From Olivibacter sitiensis DSM 17696 (GTDB taxonomy: Bacteria; Bacteroidota; Bacteroidia; Sphingobacteriales; Sphingobacteriaceae): a stretch of DNA of 64,000 bases. The notes under the pieces were generated by a model, which made no database searches, was not told where the DNA came from, and saw only the letters and a list, made by a program, of their open reading frames with translations. This document shows positions 1-8,522 of the stretch, piece after piece (within the stretch, counting starts at the first letter, position 1; each line of letters begins with the position of its first letter). The stretch is taken from the NCBI RefSeq assembly GCF_000427965.1, contig NZ_ATZA01000022.1, positions 1-64,000 of the forward strand. The letters are read 5' to 3'. A program made the translations under genes and the position numbers.

Positions 1-264
1 CACAAGCTCATCGCAAAGAAACTGGAGGCCGATTTCTTCTTCGCCCACCCCTATTCCTCTTGGGAAAGGGGACTCAACGAATACACCAACAAGCTTATCA
101 GGCAGTATATACCGAAAAAGCAGCCCTTTGAACAATTCAATGAACAGGATATCAGAAAGATACAGCACAAAATCAATGCAAGGCCAAGAAAAAAACTAGA
201 TTACCAGAACCCCAAGAACATTTTTTATGCTACCTTAGACAAAAAAGTTGCATTGGTGAGTTGA
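1..264 (+). mobile_element. IS30-family transposase, C-terminal fragment (cut by window start)
   Basis: Reading frame 1 is open from the first base to a TGA at 262-264 and gives 87 residues. It contains HPYSSWERGLNEYTN followed by LIRQYIPK and NARPRKKLDY. This is the end of an IS30-type DDE integrase domain: the E of WERG is the last catalytic acid, and the RPRK segment follows it in this family. Only the C-terminus is in the window, so whether the element is intact cannot be judged. The right inverted repeat should lie close behind the stop codon, near 245-275. Family assignment is firm; the element name is unknown. Confidence 0.85.
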
Positions 265-507
265 ATCTACCATTGTCCAATAACTGGAGTTTTGTTAGAG
301 CTGAAAGGTCGACAATGAACCACGCGGTGCTCAGCGAAGCCAAGTGCCTGTTGAATCGAATCGGATATCTTTCTTCTGTCGTTTTTTCGTTTTGGTATGC
401 CCAATCACTAGATTTGGCCGTGGAATTCCGTATTTTTGCGCCGTCGAACTTTTTAGGATCAACGAGTGAGAAATTGTCCTTTTTAGCTTCGAAAAACAAA
501 ATCATTA

Positions 508-3303
508 ATGGCAAGAAAAGAGCTGGATTCAAAATCCTACATTATCATAAAGGGCGCACGCGTCAATAATCTAAAGAACATCGATGTTGCTATACCTAAA
601 AACAAACTGGTAGTCATCACGGGTCTTTCCGGATCTGGAAAATCCTCTTTGGCATTCGACACTTTATATGCAGAAGGGCAGCGACGCTATGTAGAAAGCC
701 TATCTTCCTATGCGCGTCAGTTTATGGGGCGAATGAACAAACCTGAGGTAGACTACATAAAAGGGATAGCTCCTGCCATTGCTATCGAGCAGAAAGTCAT
801 TACGAGCAATCCCCGATCTACTGTGGGAACTAGTACGGAAATCTATGATTACCTCAAGTTGCTCTATGCTCGAATTGGGAAGACCTATTCTCCCATATCG
901 GGCGAGGAGGTGCGGAAGGACACGGTGACCAGTGTAGTTGATTTCATGGTGTCGTTGCCAGAAGATACGGTAGTAACTATTTTCAGCCCCTTGATCCCTA
1001 TAAATGGGCGTGCCTTGAAGGAAGAGCTGGCCGTGCTGCTGCAAAAGGGATTTGTGCGGGTAGATTATAAAGGTGAAATCGCCAAGATCGAGGATTTGCT
1101 GGAAGATAGTGGTGTGGCAAATACCTTGGCCAAGGTTGGGGAATTGCGCATCGTGATAGATCGTATTCGGGTGAGTAAGGATGACGAAACCTTGAGCCGA
1201 TTGGCAGATTCGGTCCAAACAGCTTTTTTTGAAGGTAAAGGAGACTGTTATATTTCGGAAAATGGGCAGGAACATGCTTTCTGCTACCGGTTCGAAGCTG
1301 ATGGAATCGTGTTCGAAGAGCCTAGTCCCAATTTTTTCAGTTTCAATAATCCCTATGGGGCCTGTCCAACCTGTGAAGGCTATGGCAAGGTGATAGGCAT
1401 AGATCCTGATCTGGTAATTCCGGATAAAAGCAAATCTGTATACGATGGGGCTATTGCACCTTGGAGAGGAGAGAAAATGGGCGAATGGTTGCAGCATTTG
1501 GTGCGAAATGCCATCAAGTTCGATTTTCCGGTACATAGGGCCTATTCCGATCTTAATAAGGAGCAGAAAGCCATTCTTTGGACGGGGAATAGCTATTTTA
1601 GGGGCTTAAATGAATTTTTTGCAGAATTAGAAGAACAGACCTATAAAATACAATATAGGGTCATGCTTTCTAGGTATAGGGGGAAAACGGATTGCCCTGA
1701 TTGTCACGGCTCGCGACTAAGGAAAGATGCTTCCTATGTAAAGATAAATGGGAAGTCGATTAGTGAAATTGTGCTTTTACCCTTGGATCAGGTGTATGAT
1801 TTCTTCTCCAATCTCAAATTGAGCGAAAACGAGGCGAAGATAGCCAAACGACTGTTGATGGAAATCGTTACTCGGGTGAAGTTCCTTATGGAAGTAGGCC
1901 TGAGCTATCTCACGTTGAATCGGCTGAGCAATACCCTTTCCGGTGGAGAGTCGCAACGGATTAACCTGGCTACTTCTCTCGGCAGCTCGCTGGTAGGATC
2001 TATATATGTATTGGATGAGCCAAGTATTGGTCTGCATCCGCGGGATACGCAGCGACTTATTGGCGTATTGCGCTCTTTGAGAGATGTGGGCAACACAGTG
2101 ATTGTGGTAGAGCATGAGGAAGAGGTGATGAAGGCAGCCGATTACTTGATTGATATTGGTCCCGAAGCTGGAGTGAATGGCGGTCAGCTTATGTTTGCCG
2201 GCACATACCAAGAGATACTGAAAGATAAAAAAAGTTTGACTGGACAATATCTAGGGCATAGCCTAACCATTCCGGTACCGAACCAAAGACGTCCTTGGCA
2301 GCATGCTGTCGTCGTAAAGGGAGCTTGGGAGAACAACTTGAAAGGGATCGATGTGTCTTTTCCACTAGATGTATTTACGGTGGTGACGGGTGTATCTGGC
2401 AGCGGGAAGACTTCTTTGGTGAAACGGATTCTCTATCCTGCCCTGCAAAAGGCCACGGGCAATTATACAGGTGAGCATACTGGTATATACGATGGGCTAG
2501 AGGGGGACGTGGCCTTGTTGGAAAAGGTGGAGCTTGTGGACCAGAATCCCATCGGACGCTCTTCCAGGTCCAATCCCGTAACCTATGTAAAAGCTTGGGA
2601 TGATATTCGAGCTTTATATGCATCTCAGTCTTCGGCCAAAGCGCAGGGGCTAAAACCCGCAGCCTTCTCATTTAATGTAGAGGGAGGGCGATGCGACGTG
2701 TGCCAGGGAGAGGGAGAGGTGAAGATAGAGATGCAATTCATGGCCGATATTTATCTGCCTTGTGAGGCATGTAATGGAAAGCGTTTCAAGCAGCAGGTGC
2801 TGGATGTGGTTTGGAAAGAGAAGAACGTGTCGGATGTGCTGAATATGACCATAGATGAAGCAGTCGCCTTTTTTGCTGACCAGCCTAAGATTTTGGCAAA
2901 GTTGCAACCCTTGGTGGACGTCGGCTTAGGCTACGTGCAGCTGGGACAGTCGTCCAATACGCTGTCAGGAGGCGAGGCGCAGCGTATCAAATTGGCATAT
3001 TTCTTAGTGAAAGGAAATGATAGCAAGGGTACTTTATTCATATTTGACGAACCCACTACTGGCCTGCATTTTCACGATATAAAGAAATTGCTAAAGTCTT
3101 TTTCTGCTCTGATAGAACAAGGAAATACTATTCTGGTAATTGAGCACAACATGGATGTGGTGAAAAGCGCGGATTGGGTAATAGATATCGGACCGGAGGG
3201 AGGAGAGAGAGGAGGGCACCTTCTGTTTGCCGGTATTCCCGAGCATCTTGCAGAAGAGCCAGATTCCTATACAGGACAAGCTCTTAGGCCCTATCTCCAG
3301 TAG
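508..3303 (+). CDS. uvrA: UvrA-family excinuclease ABC subunit A
   Basis: ATPase that finds bulky DNA lesions and loads UvrB in nucleotide excision repair. At 931 aa it has the family length. Two ABC modules are visible: Walker [10 protein letters not shown] (about residues 39-47) and GVSGSGKTS (about 632), two signatures ([20 protein letters not shown]), and Walker B regions ending in [10 protein letters not shown] and [10 protein letters not shown]. Zinc sites include CPDC near residue 393 and the strong C-terminal module CDVC...CEAC. The first module keeps CPTC after FSFNNPYGA, but its upstream partner is a single cysteine (AFCYRF) rather than CxxC. The gene stands alone, directly behind the IS30 remnant. 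Bacteroidetes often carry more than one UvrA, so this may be a paralogue and not the only repair copy. Confidence 0.93.
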   Translation: MARKELDSKSYIIIKGARVNNLKNIDVAIPKNKLVVITGLSGSGKSSLAFDTLYAEGQRRYVESLSSYARQFMGRMNKPEVDYIKGIAPAIAIEQKVITSNPRSTVGTSTEIYDYLKLLYARIGKTYSPISGEEVRKDTVTSVVDFMVSLPEDTVVTIFSPLIPINGRALKEELAVLLQKGFVRVDYKGEIAKIEDLLEDSGVANTLAKVGELRIVIDRIRVSKDDETLSRLADSVQTAFFEGKGDCYISENGQEHAFCYRFEADGIVFEEPSPNFFSFNNPYGACPTCEGYGKVIGIDPDLVIPDKSKSVYDGAIAPWRGEKMGEWLQHLVRNAIKFDFPVHRAYSDLNKEQKAILWTGNSYFRGLNEFFAELEEQTYKIQYRVMLSRYRGKTDCPDCHGSRLRKDASYVKINGKSISEIVLLPLDQVYDFFSNLKLSENEAKIAKRLLMEIVTRVKFLMEVGLSYLTLNRLSNTLSGGESQRINLATSLGSSLVGSIYVLDEPSIGLHPRDTQRLIGVLRSLRDVGNTVIVVEHEEEVMKAADYLIDIGPEAGVNGGQLMFAGTYQEILKDKKSLTGQYLGHSLTIPVPNQRRPWQHAVVVKGAWENNLKGIDVSFPLDVFTVVTGVSGSGKTSLVKRILYPALQKATGNYTGEHTGIYDGLEGDVALLEKVELVDQNPIGRSSRSNPVTYVKAWDDIRALYASQSSAKAQGLKPAAFSFNVEGGRCDVCQGEGEVKIEMQFMADIYLPCEACNGKRFKQQVLDVVWKEKNVSDVLNMTIDEAVAFFADQPKILAKLQPLVDVGLGYVQLGQSSNTLSGGEAQRIKLAYFLVKGNDSKGTLFIFDEPTTGLHFHDIKKLLKSFSALIEQGNTILVIEHNMDVVKSADWVIDIGPEGGERGGHLLFAGIPEHLAEEPDSYTGQALRPYLQ

Positions 3304-3551
3304 TTTACTTCTTGATTGGCTTTTACTTTAGAAAGTGATAGTCTTTTTTCCCTGCCTGAAAGCTTCTCTGACAAGTGGTGGATTCGCTTTACGTTTGCTT
3401 AAGAGGCGAAGGATATCTTCGACTATCGCCTTACGAAGTTGAAGAAGCTCTTTCGTTAGGGTTGGTCGGTGCTTGTGCGTCGAGTTTGCAGGGCAAAGTT
3501 GAATGTCGGAGAAAATGCTTATTTTAGCGGTTTATTTCTATCAAGGTAGAT

Positions 3552-4001
3552 ATGTTATCGAAAAAATCGAAATACGCCATAAAAGCTCTTATTGTGCTAG
3601 GCAAAAATTACGGGAACGAACCCATGCAAATTATCAAAATAGCAGGAGAGGAGGATATTCCCAAAAAATTCCTTGAGCAAATTTTGTTGGAAATGCGCAA
3701 TGCAGGTATTCTGTATAGCAAGAAGGGAGCTGGTGGTGGCTACAGCCTTAACAAGGCGCCAGAGGACATCAAGTTGTCCCAAGTTATTCGTCTCACCGAT
3801 GGCCCTATTGCCCTGTTGCCATGTGTGAGCCTCAATTTCTATAGAAAATGTGACGAATGTAAGAATGAGGAAACCTGCGGTATCCGCGATACGTTTGTAG
3901 AAGTGCGGAATGCCATGCTGCAAATACTGAACGATACGAGTGTTGCGGACTTGATAAATAGAGAAAAGCAGTTGCGCGAAGCTCTTAGTATACAGAATTA
4001 A
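3552..4001 (+). CDS. Rrf2-family transcriptional regulator with a cysteine cluster
   Basis: 149-aa winged-helix repressor of the Rrf2/IscR/CymR family. The N-terminus (LSKKSKYAIKALIVL) and the wing (SKKGAGGGYSL) are typical. Four cysteines, C91, C100, C103 and C109, sit where IscR-type members bind an iron-sulfur cluster, so this one probably senses Fe-S or redox/sulfur status; the ligand is inferred. It lies just upstream of a SUMT-type methyltransferase, a homocysteine-forming PLP enzyme and an OsmC protein on the same strand. In many bacteria Rrf2 proteins such as CymR control cysteine and methionine synthesis, which makes these neighbours its likely targets. The ATG at 3552 gives the standard Rrf2 N-terminus. 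Confidence 0.88.
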   Translation: MLSKKSKYAIKALIVLGKNYGNEPMQIIKIAGEEDIPKKFLEQILLEMRNAGILYSKKGAGGGYSLNKAPEDIKLSQVIRLTDGPIALLPCVSLNFYRKCDECKNEETCGIRDTFVEVRNAMLQILNDTSVADLINREKQLREALSIQN

Positions 4002-4088
4002 ATAGGTTCGTTTCGCACCTTTAGCCCTCCTCAAGCGACCAAAATCGTTTATTTTCGATATTCCAAAAAGAGGGCCCTTAAAGACTAC

Positions 4089-4115
4089 TTGTTTACTAGA
4101 TTATTTGTACCTTTG
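4089..4115 (+). promoter_or_regulatory. Bacteroidetes-type promoter of the SUMT gene
   Basis: TACCTTTG at 4108-4115 matches the -7 consensus TAnnTTTG. A TTG at 4089-4091 lies 16 nt upstream, at roughly the -33 position. The ATG at 4141 follows 25 nt later, leaving room for a short leader with a ribosome binding site. Confidence 0.6.
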
Positions 4116-4140
4116 TTTTCAAAGACAGAAGGAGAACAAA

Positions 4141-4956
4141 ATGGGAAACTATAAGTTGACAAGTGAGAGGGTATATGTAGACCCCCGCATTACCTTGGTA
4201 GGAGCAGGACCAGGAGATCCAGAATTGATCAGTCTTAAAGGTATAAAAGCCTTGAAAAGTGCCGATGTGGTAATATATGACGCGCTGGTGGACGAATCAT
4301 TATTGGAATATTCTCCTAAACATGCACCAAGGGTATATGTGGGGAGCCATAGAGGGGATGAGAATTTTTCACAAGCCACCGTCAATAGGTTAATGGTGGA
4401 TTATGCCATCAATTTTGGCCATGTAGTGCGTTTGAAAGGCGGCGATTTATTTGTTTTCGGCCGAGGATATGAAGAATTGGAATACGCTGCCAAATATGGA
4501 ATTCCTACGGCTATAGTGCCTGGGATAAGTAGTGCTATTTCCGTACCTGGCCTGCAAGGAATACCCGTGACACACAATGGGACGAGCGATAGTTTGTGGA
4601 TATTGAGTGGGTCAGAGGAGGGCACTAGTCTCCCAGCAGAAATGTATAGGGCTGCACAGAGTGATGCCACTGTAGTGGTCCTGCTTGCTTTTAACCAGCT
4701 AAGTGAGATCGTTTCGATTTATCAATCTTCTGACAAAGGGCAATTGCCAGCGGCGGTCATTCAAAATGGTTCCATGAAAAATGAAAAAATAGCATTGGGC
4801 GTGATTGACGATATAGAACAGGTAGTGCAGGATACCTGTATTTCTGATGATGGCCCCATATTGCTGATATTTGGAGATGCCGTAGCCAAGCATAACTCCT
4901 TTGAATCCATTGTAGGGGCAGTGAATACACAGTGCCTGTATGAAAAAAGAAAATAA
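4141..4956 (+). CDS. cobA: Uroporphyrinogen-III C-methyltransferase (SUMT, precorrin-2 synthase)
   Basis: SAM-dependent methyltransferase that turns uroporphyrinogen III into precorrin-2, the first step toward siroheme, the cofactor of sulfite reductase. The 271-aa protein shows VGAGPGDPELISLKG near the N-terminus, then ADVVIYDALV, VRLKGGD..VFGRGYEE, PGISS and PVTH, the ordered SUMT motifs. In the fourth-strand motif GGDPFVFGRG the proline is leucine (GGDLFVFGRG). I start it at ATG 4141, preceded by GGAGAA at 4131-4136. An upstream in-frame TTG at 4105 would place the promoter -7 box inside the gene. The context (Rrf2, transsulfuration enzyme) points to siroheme for sulfate assimilation rather than cobalamin. 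Confidence 0.87.
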   Translation: MGNYKLTSERVYVDPRITLVGAGPGDPELISLKGIKALKSADVVIYDALVDESLLEYSPKHAPRVYVGSHRGDENFSQATVNRLMVDYAINFGHVVRLKGGDLFVFGRGYEELEYAAKYGIPTAIVPGISSAISVPGLQGIPVTHNGTSDSLWILSGSEEGTSLPAEMYRAAQSDATVVVLLAFNQLSEIVSIYQSSDKGQLPAAVIQNGSMKNEKIALGVIDDIEQVVQDTCISDDGPILLIFGDAVAKHNSFESIVGAVNTQCLYEKRK

Positions 4957-4970
4957 AAGCGCAAAGCTTA

Positions 4971-5004
4971 AAAAAAAGCCACATACACAATGTGGCTTTT
5001 TTTT
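4971..5004 (+). terminator. Intrinsic terminator after the SUMT gene
   Basis: Stem GCCACAT (4978-4984) and ATGTGGC (4990-4996) with loop ACACA, extended by flanking A and T runs and followed by eight T. It sits 15 nt after the stop codon. Confidence 0.88.
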
Positions 5005-5039
5005 ATGCTTTTCTTTTATTAATGTGCGCTAATTATTAG

Positions 5040-5092
5040 TAGGTTTGAATGTTTGTTTCAAAGCCCAAGCTATATGTAAGAATAGCTTTTTT
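5040..5092 (+). promoter_or_regulatory. Promoter and hairpin leader of the transsulfuration gene
   Basis: TAGGTTTG at 5040-5047 matches the -7 consensus TAnnTTTG, which puts the start of transcription near 5054. Inside the resulting leader of about 80 nt, AAGCTAT (5067-5073) pairs with ATAGCTT (5082-5088), followed by a T run to 5092. This is a small terminator-like hairpin ahead of ATG 5136 and may act as an attenuator. No known SAM riboswitch core was recognised. Confidence 0.42.
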
Positions 5093-5135
5093 CCGTGCCT
5101 AGGGTTGGTTGGCCTTTTTAATATTGATTTATATA

Positions 5136-6305
5136 ATGAAAGAACAAAGTAAACTGGTTCGTAGCCAGGCAAAACGCTCGCAGAATAGGGAACATGCTGT
5201 ACCTTTATACCTTACCTCTAGTTTTATATTTGACAGTGCAGAGCAAGGCAGAGCCATTTTTGCAGAAGAAGAAGAAGGGAACGTTTACTCGCGCTACTCT
5301 AATCCCAACACGACGGAATTCATTGAGAAAGTCTGCCAATTGGAAGGAGCAGAGGCAGGGCTGGCATTCGCATCGGGTATGGCTGCAGTTTTCGCATCCT
5401 TTGCTGCCCTACTTAAAAGCGGAGATCATATTGTTTCTTCTAGGTCTTTGTTTGGCTCCACGCATCAGATTCTCACAAAGATATTACCCAAATGGGGAAT
5501 TAGCACCACTTATGTAGAGGCATCGCGTCCCGAAGAGTGGGAAGCCGCAATACAAGAGAATACCAAAATGATCTTTTTGGAGACCCCATCCAATCCAGGT
5601 CTGGAGTTAATAGACCTCGAGTGGGTTGGGAGTTTTAAGAAAAAATATCCTGATATTATCCTGAGTGTGGACAATTGTTTTGCCACACCTTATTTGCAGA
5701 AACCAATTCCTTATGGCTTTGATCTGGTGAGTCATTCAGCAACGAAGTACATGGATGGCCAAGGCAGAGTGCTTGGAGGAGTGGTGGTAGGGCGCCAAGA
5801 CCTGATAGCGGAGATGATGTTTTTTATTAGGCAGACTGGTCCAGCTATGTCGCCTTTCAATGCCTGGATACTGTCAAAGAGTCTAGAAACATTGGGACTT
5901 CGGATGGATAGGCATTGTGAAAATGCATTGAAAGTGGCCGAAGCCCTGGAAAAAAATGAAGAGGTGGAAGTGGTGCGTTATCCATTCCTGCCTTCGCATC
6001 CGCAATATGAATTGGCAAAAAAGCAAATGAAGGCAGGCGGTGGTATCGTTACGTTTGTCGTTAAAGGAGGCTTTGATAGAGCGAAGCGATTTTTGGATGC
6101 ATTGCAAATGGTGCTGATCACCTCTAACCTTGGAGACTCGCGTTCCATCGCGACACATCCCGCATCTACTACGCATTCCAAATTGAGCGACGCAGAACGC
6201 GAGCAAATAGGAATTTATCCAGGTACGATTAGAGTGTCTGTGGGACTGGAAGATATCGAAGATATCGTTTCTGATTTGGAACAGGCCTTAGAAAACAGCA
6301 AATAG
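5136..6305 (+). CDS. metZ: O-succinylhomoserine sulfhydrylase-type transsulfuration enzyme
   Basis: PLP enzyme of the Cys/Met metabolism family that most likely makes homocysteine from an acylated homoserine and sulfide, feeding methionine synthesis in the cytosol. The 389-aa protein has YSRYSNPNT near the N-terminus (PLP phosphate contact from the partner subunit) and the PLP lysine K204 in SATKYMDGQGRVLGG. TSNLGDSRSIATHPASTTH follows near the C-terminus. The start is set at ATG 5136; a longer frame from TTG 5109 adds nine hydrophobic residues with no family support. The ending SVGLEDIEDIVSDL is typical. Cystathionine gamma-synthase or gamma-lyase activity cannot be excluded from sequence alone. 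The OsmC gene follows 13 nt later, probably on the same transcript. Confidence 0.82.
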   Translation: MKEQSKLVRSQAKRSQNREHAVPLYLTSSFIFDSAEQGRAIFAEEEEGNVYSRYSNPNTTEFIEKVCQLEGAEAGLAFASGMAAVFASFAALLKSGDHIVSSRSLFGSTHQILTKILPKWGISTTYVEASRPEEWEAAIQENTKMIFLETPSNPGLELIDLEWVGSFKKKYPDIILSVDNCFATPYLQKPIPYGFDLVSHSATKYMDGQGRVLGGVVVGRQDLIAEMMFFIRQTGPAMSPFNAWILSKSLETLGLRMDRHCENALKVAEALEKNEEVEVVRYPFLPSHPQYELAKKQMKAGGGIVTFVVKGGFDRAKRFLDALQMVLITSNLGDSRSIATHPASTTHSKLSDAEREQIGIYPGTIRVSVGLEDIEDIVSDLEQALENSK

Positions 6306-6318
6306 AAATAAGAGGATT

Positions 6319-6735
6319 ATGAAAGTGCAATTGAAACTGGAGAACGAAGCTGTTCATTTTCTCGGGCATAGCGACACGACCAAGGCGACTGTGCCCATTG
6401 ATGGATCGCCGGATATAGGAGGGCAGGCCCTTGGCGTTAGGCCCATGGAGTTGGTGCTCATGGCCGTGGGATCATGTAGTGCCCTGGATTTGCTGAGCAT
6501 CTTGCGCAAGCAAAGACAGGAGGTGACAGATTTACAGATAGAAGTAGATTCCGAACGGGTGGATGCCATTCCAGCAGTGTTTTCCAGCATCCATATCATC
6601 TTTCGTCTTAAAGGAGAAATTAATCTCGAAAAGGCGAAGAAGGCAGCGGAACTTGCTGTTAAAAAGTATTGCTCCGTGCACGATATGCTCGCTGCCGGCG
6701 GCGTAGACATCACCTATGAGGTAAACGTAGCCTGA
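6319..6735 (+). CDS. OsmC family protein
   Basis: 138-aa member of the OsmC/Ohr superfamily, small cytosolic dimers that reduce organic peroxides or handle reactive sulfur. The two family cysteines are present: C53 in AVGSCSALDLLSIL and C118 in KYCSVHDML, spaced as in OsmC/YhfA-type proteins. YhfA-like members are less well characterised than Ohr, so the substrate is open. It lies 13 nt downstream of the transsulfuration gene, which suggests a role in the same sulfur or redox response. No terminator-like T run directly follows; the next feature is the 34-bp palindrome. Confidence 0.83.
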   Translation: MKVQLKLENEAVHFLGHSDTTKATVPIDGSPDIGGQALGVRPMELVLMAVGSCSALDLLSILRKQRQEVTDLQIEVDSERVDAIPAVFSSIHIIFRLKGEINLEKAKKAAELAVKKYCSVHDMLAAGGVDITYEVNVA

Positions 6736-6760
6736 TAAATGTCATCGGGAGGTAATTCAA

Positions 6761-6799
6761 ATACCAAATATATGTTTAAACATATATTTGGTATGTTTG
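6761..6799. promoter_or_regulatory. Perfect 34-bp palindrome overlapping a promoter (candidate operator)
   Basis: ATACCAAATATATGTTT (6761-6777) is followed directly by its exact reverse complement (6778-6794), with no loop. Its right half contains TATATTTG (6783-6790), and TATGTTTG (6792-6799) overlaps its end; both match the -7 consensus TAnnTTTG. There is no T run, so it is not a normal terminator. The position 64 bp before yceI suggests an operator for a dimeric repressor, which is inference. Confidence 0.6.
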
Positions 6800-6857
6800 T
6801 TGTGATCTGATCGGAAAAAAAGATAATAAAACAAAAATTCAAAAAGGAGATTGTGTT

Positions 6858-7391
6858 ATGGCAATAAAATGGACAGTTGATCCCACTCATTCAGATGTAG
6901 AATTTAAGGTGAAACACTTGGTGATTTCTACAGTTACAGGTAAATTTACTTCTTTCGACGGGAGCATCGTCTCCGAAAGCGAAAGTGATTTTTCGGATGC
7001 AAAGGTTGAATTTAGTATCGATGCGGATAGTATAGATACTTCTATGAAAGATCGTGATGCTCACTTGAAAAGTGCTGATTTCTTTGATGCCGAGAAATAT
7101 CCAAAATTGACTTTTAAGTCGACCTCTTTCACAAAGAAAACCGACGATGAATATACGCTGGTAGGTGATCTCACTATCAAGGACGTGACTAGAGAAGCTG
7201 TTTTTCAGGTTGAGTTAGGTGGTACTGCCGAAGATCCTTACGGGAATTTCAAGGCTGGTTTCGAGGCCTCGTCTAAGATAAGCCGTAAGGAATTTGGACT
7301 GACTTGGAGTGCTGTTACGGAAGCTGGTTCTGTGGTGGTAGGCGATGAAATACGTATCGCATTGAATCTACAATTCGTTAAACAACAATAG
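6858..7391 (+). CDS. YceI family protein
   Basis: 177-aa lipocalin-like beta-barrel of the YceI family, which binds polyisoprenoid chains or similar amphiphiles. The start IKWTVDPTHSDVEFKVKHLVIS, the central SADFFDAEKYPKLTFKST and the end FGLTWSAVTEAGSVVVGDEIRI are all characteristic. There is no signal peptide, so this is the cytosolic type common in Bacteroidetes, unlike the periplasmic Escherichia coli protein. AGGAGA lies about 8 nt before the ATG. The gene is monocistronic and sits behind a 34-bp palindrome, so it is probably controlled by its own repressor. Bacteroidetes YceI genes often respond to stress, but nothing here identifies the signal. Confidence 0.9.
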   Translation: MAIKWTVDPTHSDVEFKVKHLVISTVTGKFTSFDGSIVSESESDFSDAKVEFSIDADSIDTSMKDRDAHLKSADFFDAEKYPKLTFKSTSFTKKTDDEYTLVGDLTIKDVTREAVFQVELGGTAEDPYGNFKAGFEASSKISRKEFGLTWSAVTEAGSVVVGDEIRIALNLQFVKQQ

Positions 7392-7437
7392 GTTTTCAGA
7401 GTCTTCAATACTTGGTGTTCTGTAAAAACTGAAGGGG

Positions 7438-7508
7438 ATGCCTCAAAAAGGAAGCTAGTAGTTAGGCCTCAAATTTCATGACCTTTAATTTTCTCCTTTT
7501 TGGGGCAT
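7438..7508. terminator. Long inverted repeat between convergent yceI and usp genes
   Basis: ATGCCTCAAAAAGGA (7438-7452) and TCCTTTTTGGGGCAT (7494-7508) pair over 15 bp with one G-T pair. They enclose a 41-nt loop that holds a weaker inner stem (AGGCC/GACCT). Placed between two convergent genes, it probably ends transcription from both sides. Confidence 0.5.
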
Positions 7509-7531
7509 TCTTTGTAAGAACCAACAAACTT

Positions 7532-8356
7532 TTACAAAGGAATCGATAATAGTGGAACGGCACTTCTGGATGCCATGATGCGTGTTTTGCTGCGATGTAC
7601 TAAGCTAGCCCAAAATCCGTATTTATTGGGCAGCATGACGAGAAGGTCGGCATTGGATGCTTGCACTTCTTTCCTGATTTCATCGATGATGGCACCTGAC
7701 TCGACATTTTTGTAATAATAGCTTACACCGTCCAAGCCCTCGTCGATGGCTGCTTGGGAGTTCATATAGGGACTGTTCTCTTCCAATTTAACCAATTTCT
7801 TGCTTACGCTGAAAATCTCGATATTCGCACCGAGGCTAGATGCCAGCTCTTTTATCCTATCAAGTACTTGTTTCTGTACGCCTCTTAGCATGTCGCAGGC
7901 AAAGAGTACATTTTTGATGCCATGGAAGGAGACACCTGGAGGCACGGCAAGAACTGGACATTTTAGTTTGCTGATGGCGGTAGTTGTAGTGTTGCCCAAG
8001 ATATCCTGCTCCAGTGATTTCGAGGCCATCCCCATGACGAGTAGGTCTGCCTTTTTCTCTATTGCCAAATTTGCCAGGTCATCTTCTAAGAAACTCAGGA
8101 AACCCACGTGGGTACTTACCTCTATCTGGTAGGTGGCGGCTAGCTCATCGGCTCGTCTTTGCAGCTTTGCACTGTTTTCATCTATGAGTTTTTGCACCTG
8201 ATTGGCATGGAGACGTGCATTGGCCGCGTGAGAGGGCAACAGAAATGAGTTGTATAGCACGACTTGGGCGCCAATTTGTTGGGCCAAGGCACCCGCATAT
8301 TCTATGGCGTTCTCGGCAACGCTCGAAAAATCTGTAGCTACGATGAATGTTTTCAT
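7532..8356 (-). CDS. Tandem universal stress protein (UspA family)
   Basis: 274-aa protein made of two UspA domains, about residues 1-140 and 145-274. The first is the better conserved: FIVATDFSSVAENAIEYA at the start, then ADLLVMGM and GNTTTTAISKLKCPVLAVP, which carries the loop that binds ATP phosphates. The second domain is more divergent (VLFACDML; ASRSAVPLLSIPL) and has no clear G-2x-G-9x-G motif, so probably only the first binds nucleotide. Proteins of this layout are induced by stress in many bacteria, with no single known reaction. On the minus strand a TACTTTTG -7 box lies 18 bp upstream of the start. Confidence 0.88.
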   Translation of the reverse strand: MKTFIVATDFSSVAENAIEYAGALAQQIGAQVVLYNSFLLPSHAANARLHANQVQKLIDENSAKLQRRADELAATYQIEVSTHVGFLSFLEDDLANLAIEKKADLLVMGMASKSLEQDILGNTTTTAISKLKCPVLAVPPGVSFHGIKNVLFACDMLRGVQKQVLDRIKELASSLGANIEIFSVSKKLVKLEENSPYMNSQAAIDEGLDGVSYYYKNVESGAIIDEIRKEVQASNADLLVMLPNKYGFWASLVHRSKTRIMASRSAVPLLSIPL

Positions 8357-8373
8357 ATATTTAAGTATAAATT

Positions 8374-8381
8374 CAAAAGTA
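8374..8381 (-). promoter_or_regulatory. -7 promoter element of the usp gene
   Basis: The minus strand reads TACTTTTG, matching TAnnTTTG, 18 bp before the ATG at 8356. No clear -33 box was found. Confidence 0.45.
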
Positions 8382-8385
8382 GAAA

Positions 8386-8448
8386 CTAAAAACCGTTAGT
8401 ATCTTAATATAGCACTGGCTAAGTTGCTATAATACTAACGGTTTTTAG
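8386..8448 (-). terminator. Strong hairpin ending the inositol-phosphate synthase transcript
   Basis: CTAAAAACCGTTAGTAT (8386-8402) pairs perfectly over 17 bp with 8432-8448. Inside the loop a second stem forms between TATAGCA (8408-8414) and TGCTATA (8425-8431). The A/T run lies within the stem. It sits downstream of the 8523-9755 gene and upstream of usp, both on the minus strand. Confidence 0.65.
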
Positions 8449-8522
8449 ATGATAAATATCATGTTATGAAATGATATTTCTTCCTTTAGCTAGAGGAACA
8501 AACGATAGCCTGTCTTTCAGGT

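Noticed and set aside
230-569. Open frames on both strands between the IS30 end and uvrA (100 and 102 aa)
   Set aside because: They overlap each other, the transposase end and the start of uvrA, and their translations show no family pattern; probably chance frames.
700-1536. 278-aa frame antisense to uvrA
   Set aside because: Shadow of a strongly conserved gene; the translation is composition-driven with no recognisable motif.
4057-4080. GCCCTC/GAGGGC inverted pair between the Rrf2 and SUMT genes
   Set aside because: Arms are about 45 bp apart without a T run; could be chance or a weak terminator, not enough to annotate.
5054-5135. Possible SAM riboswitch before the homocysteine synthase gene
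   Set aside because: No SAM-I or SAM-II core sequence or junction could be recognised; only a simple hairpin is present.
8104-8115. ACCCACGTGGGT, resembling the core of a parS site near parAB
   Set aside because: Only the central CCACGTGG fits; the flanks differ from known parS sequences and the site is inside the usp gene.
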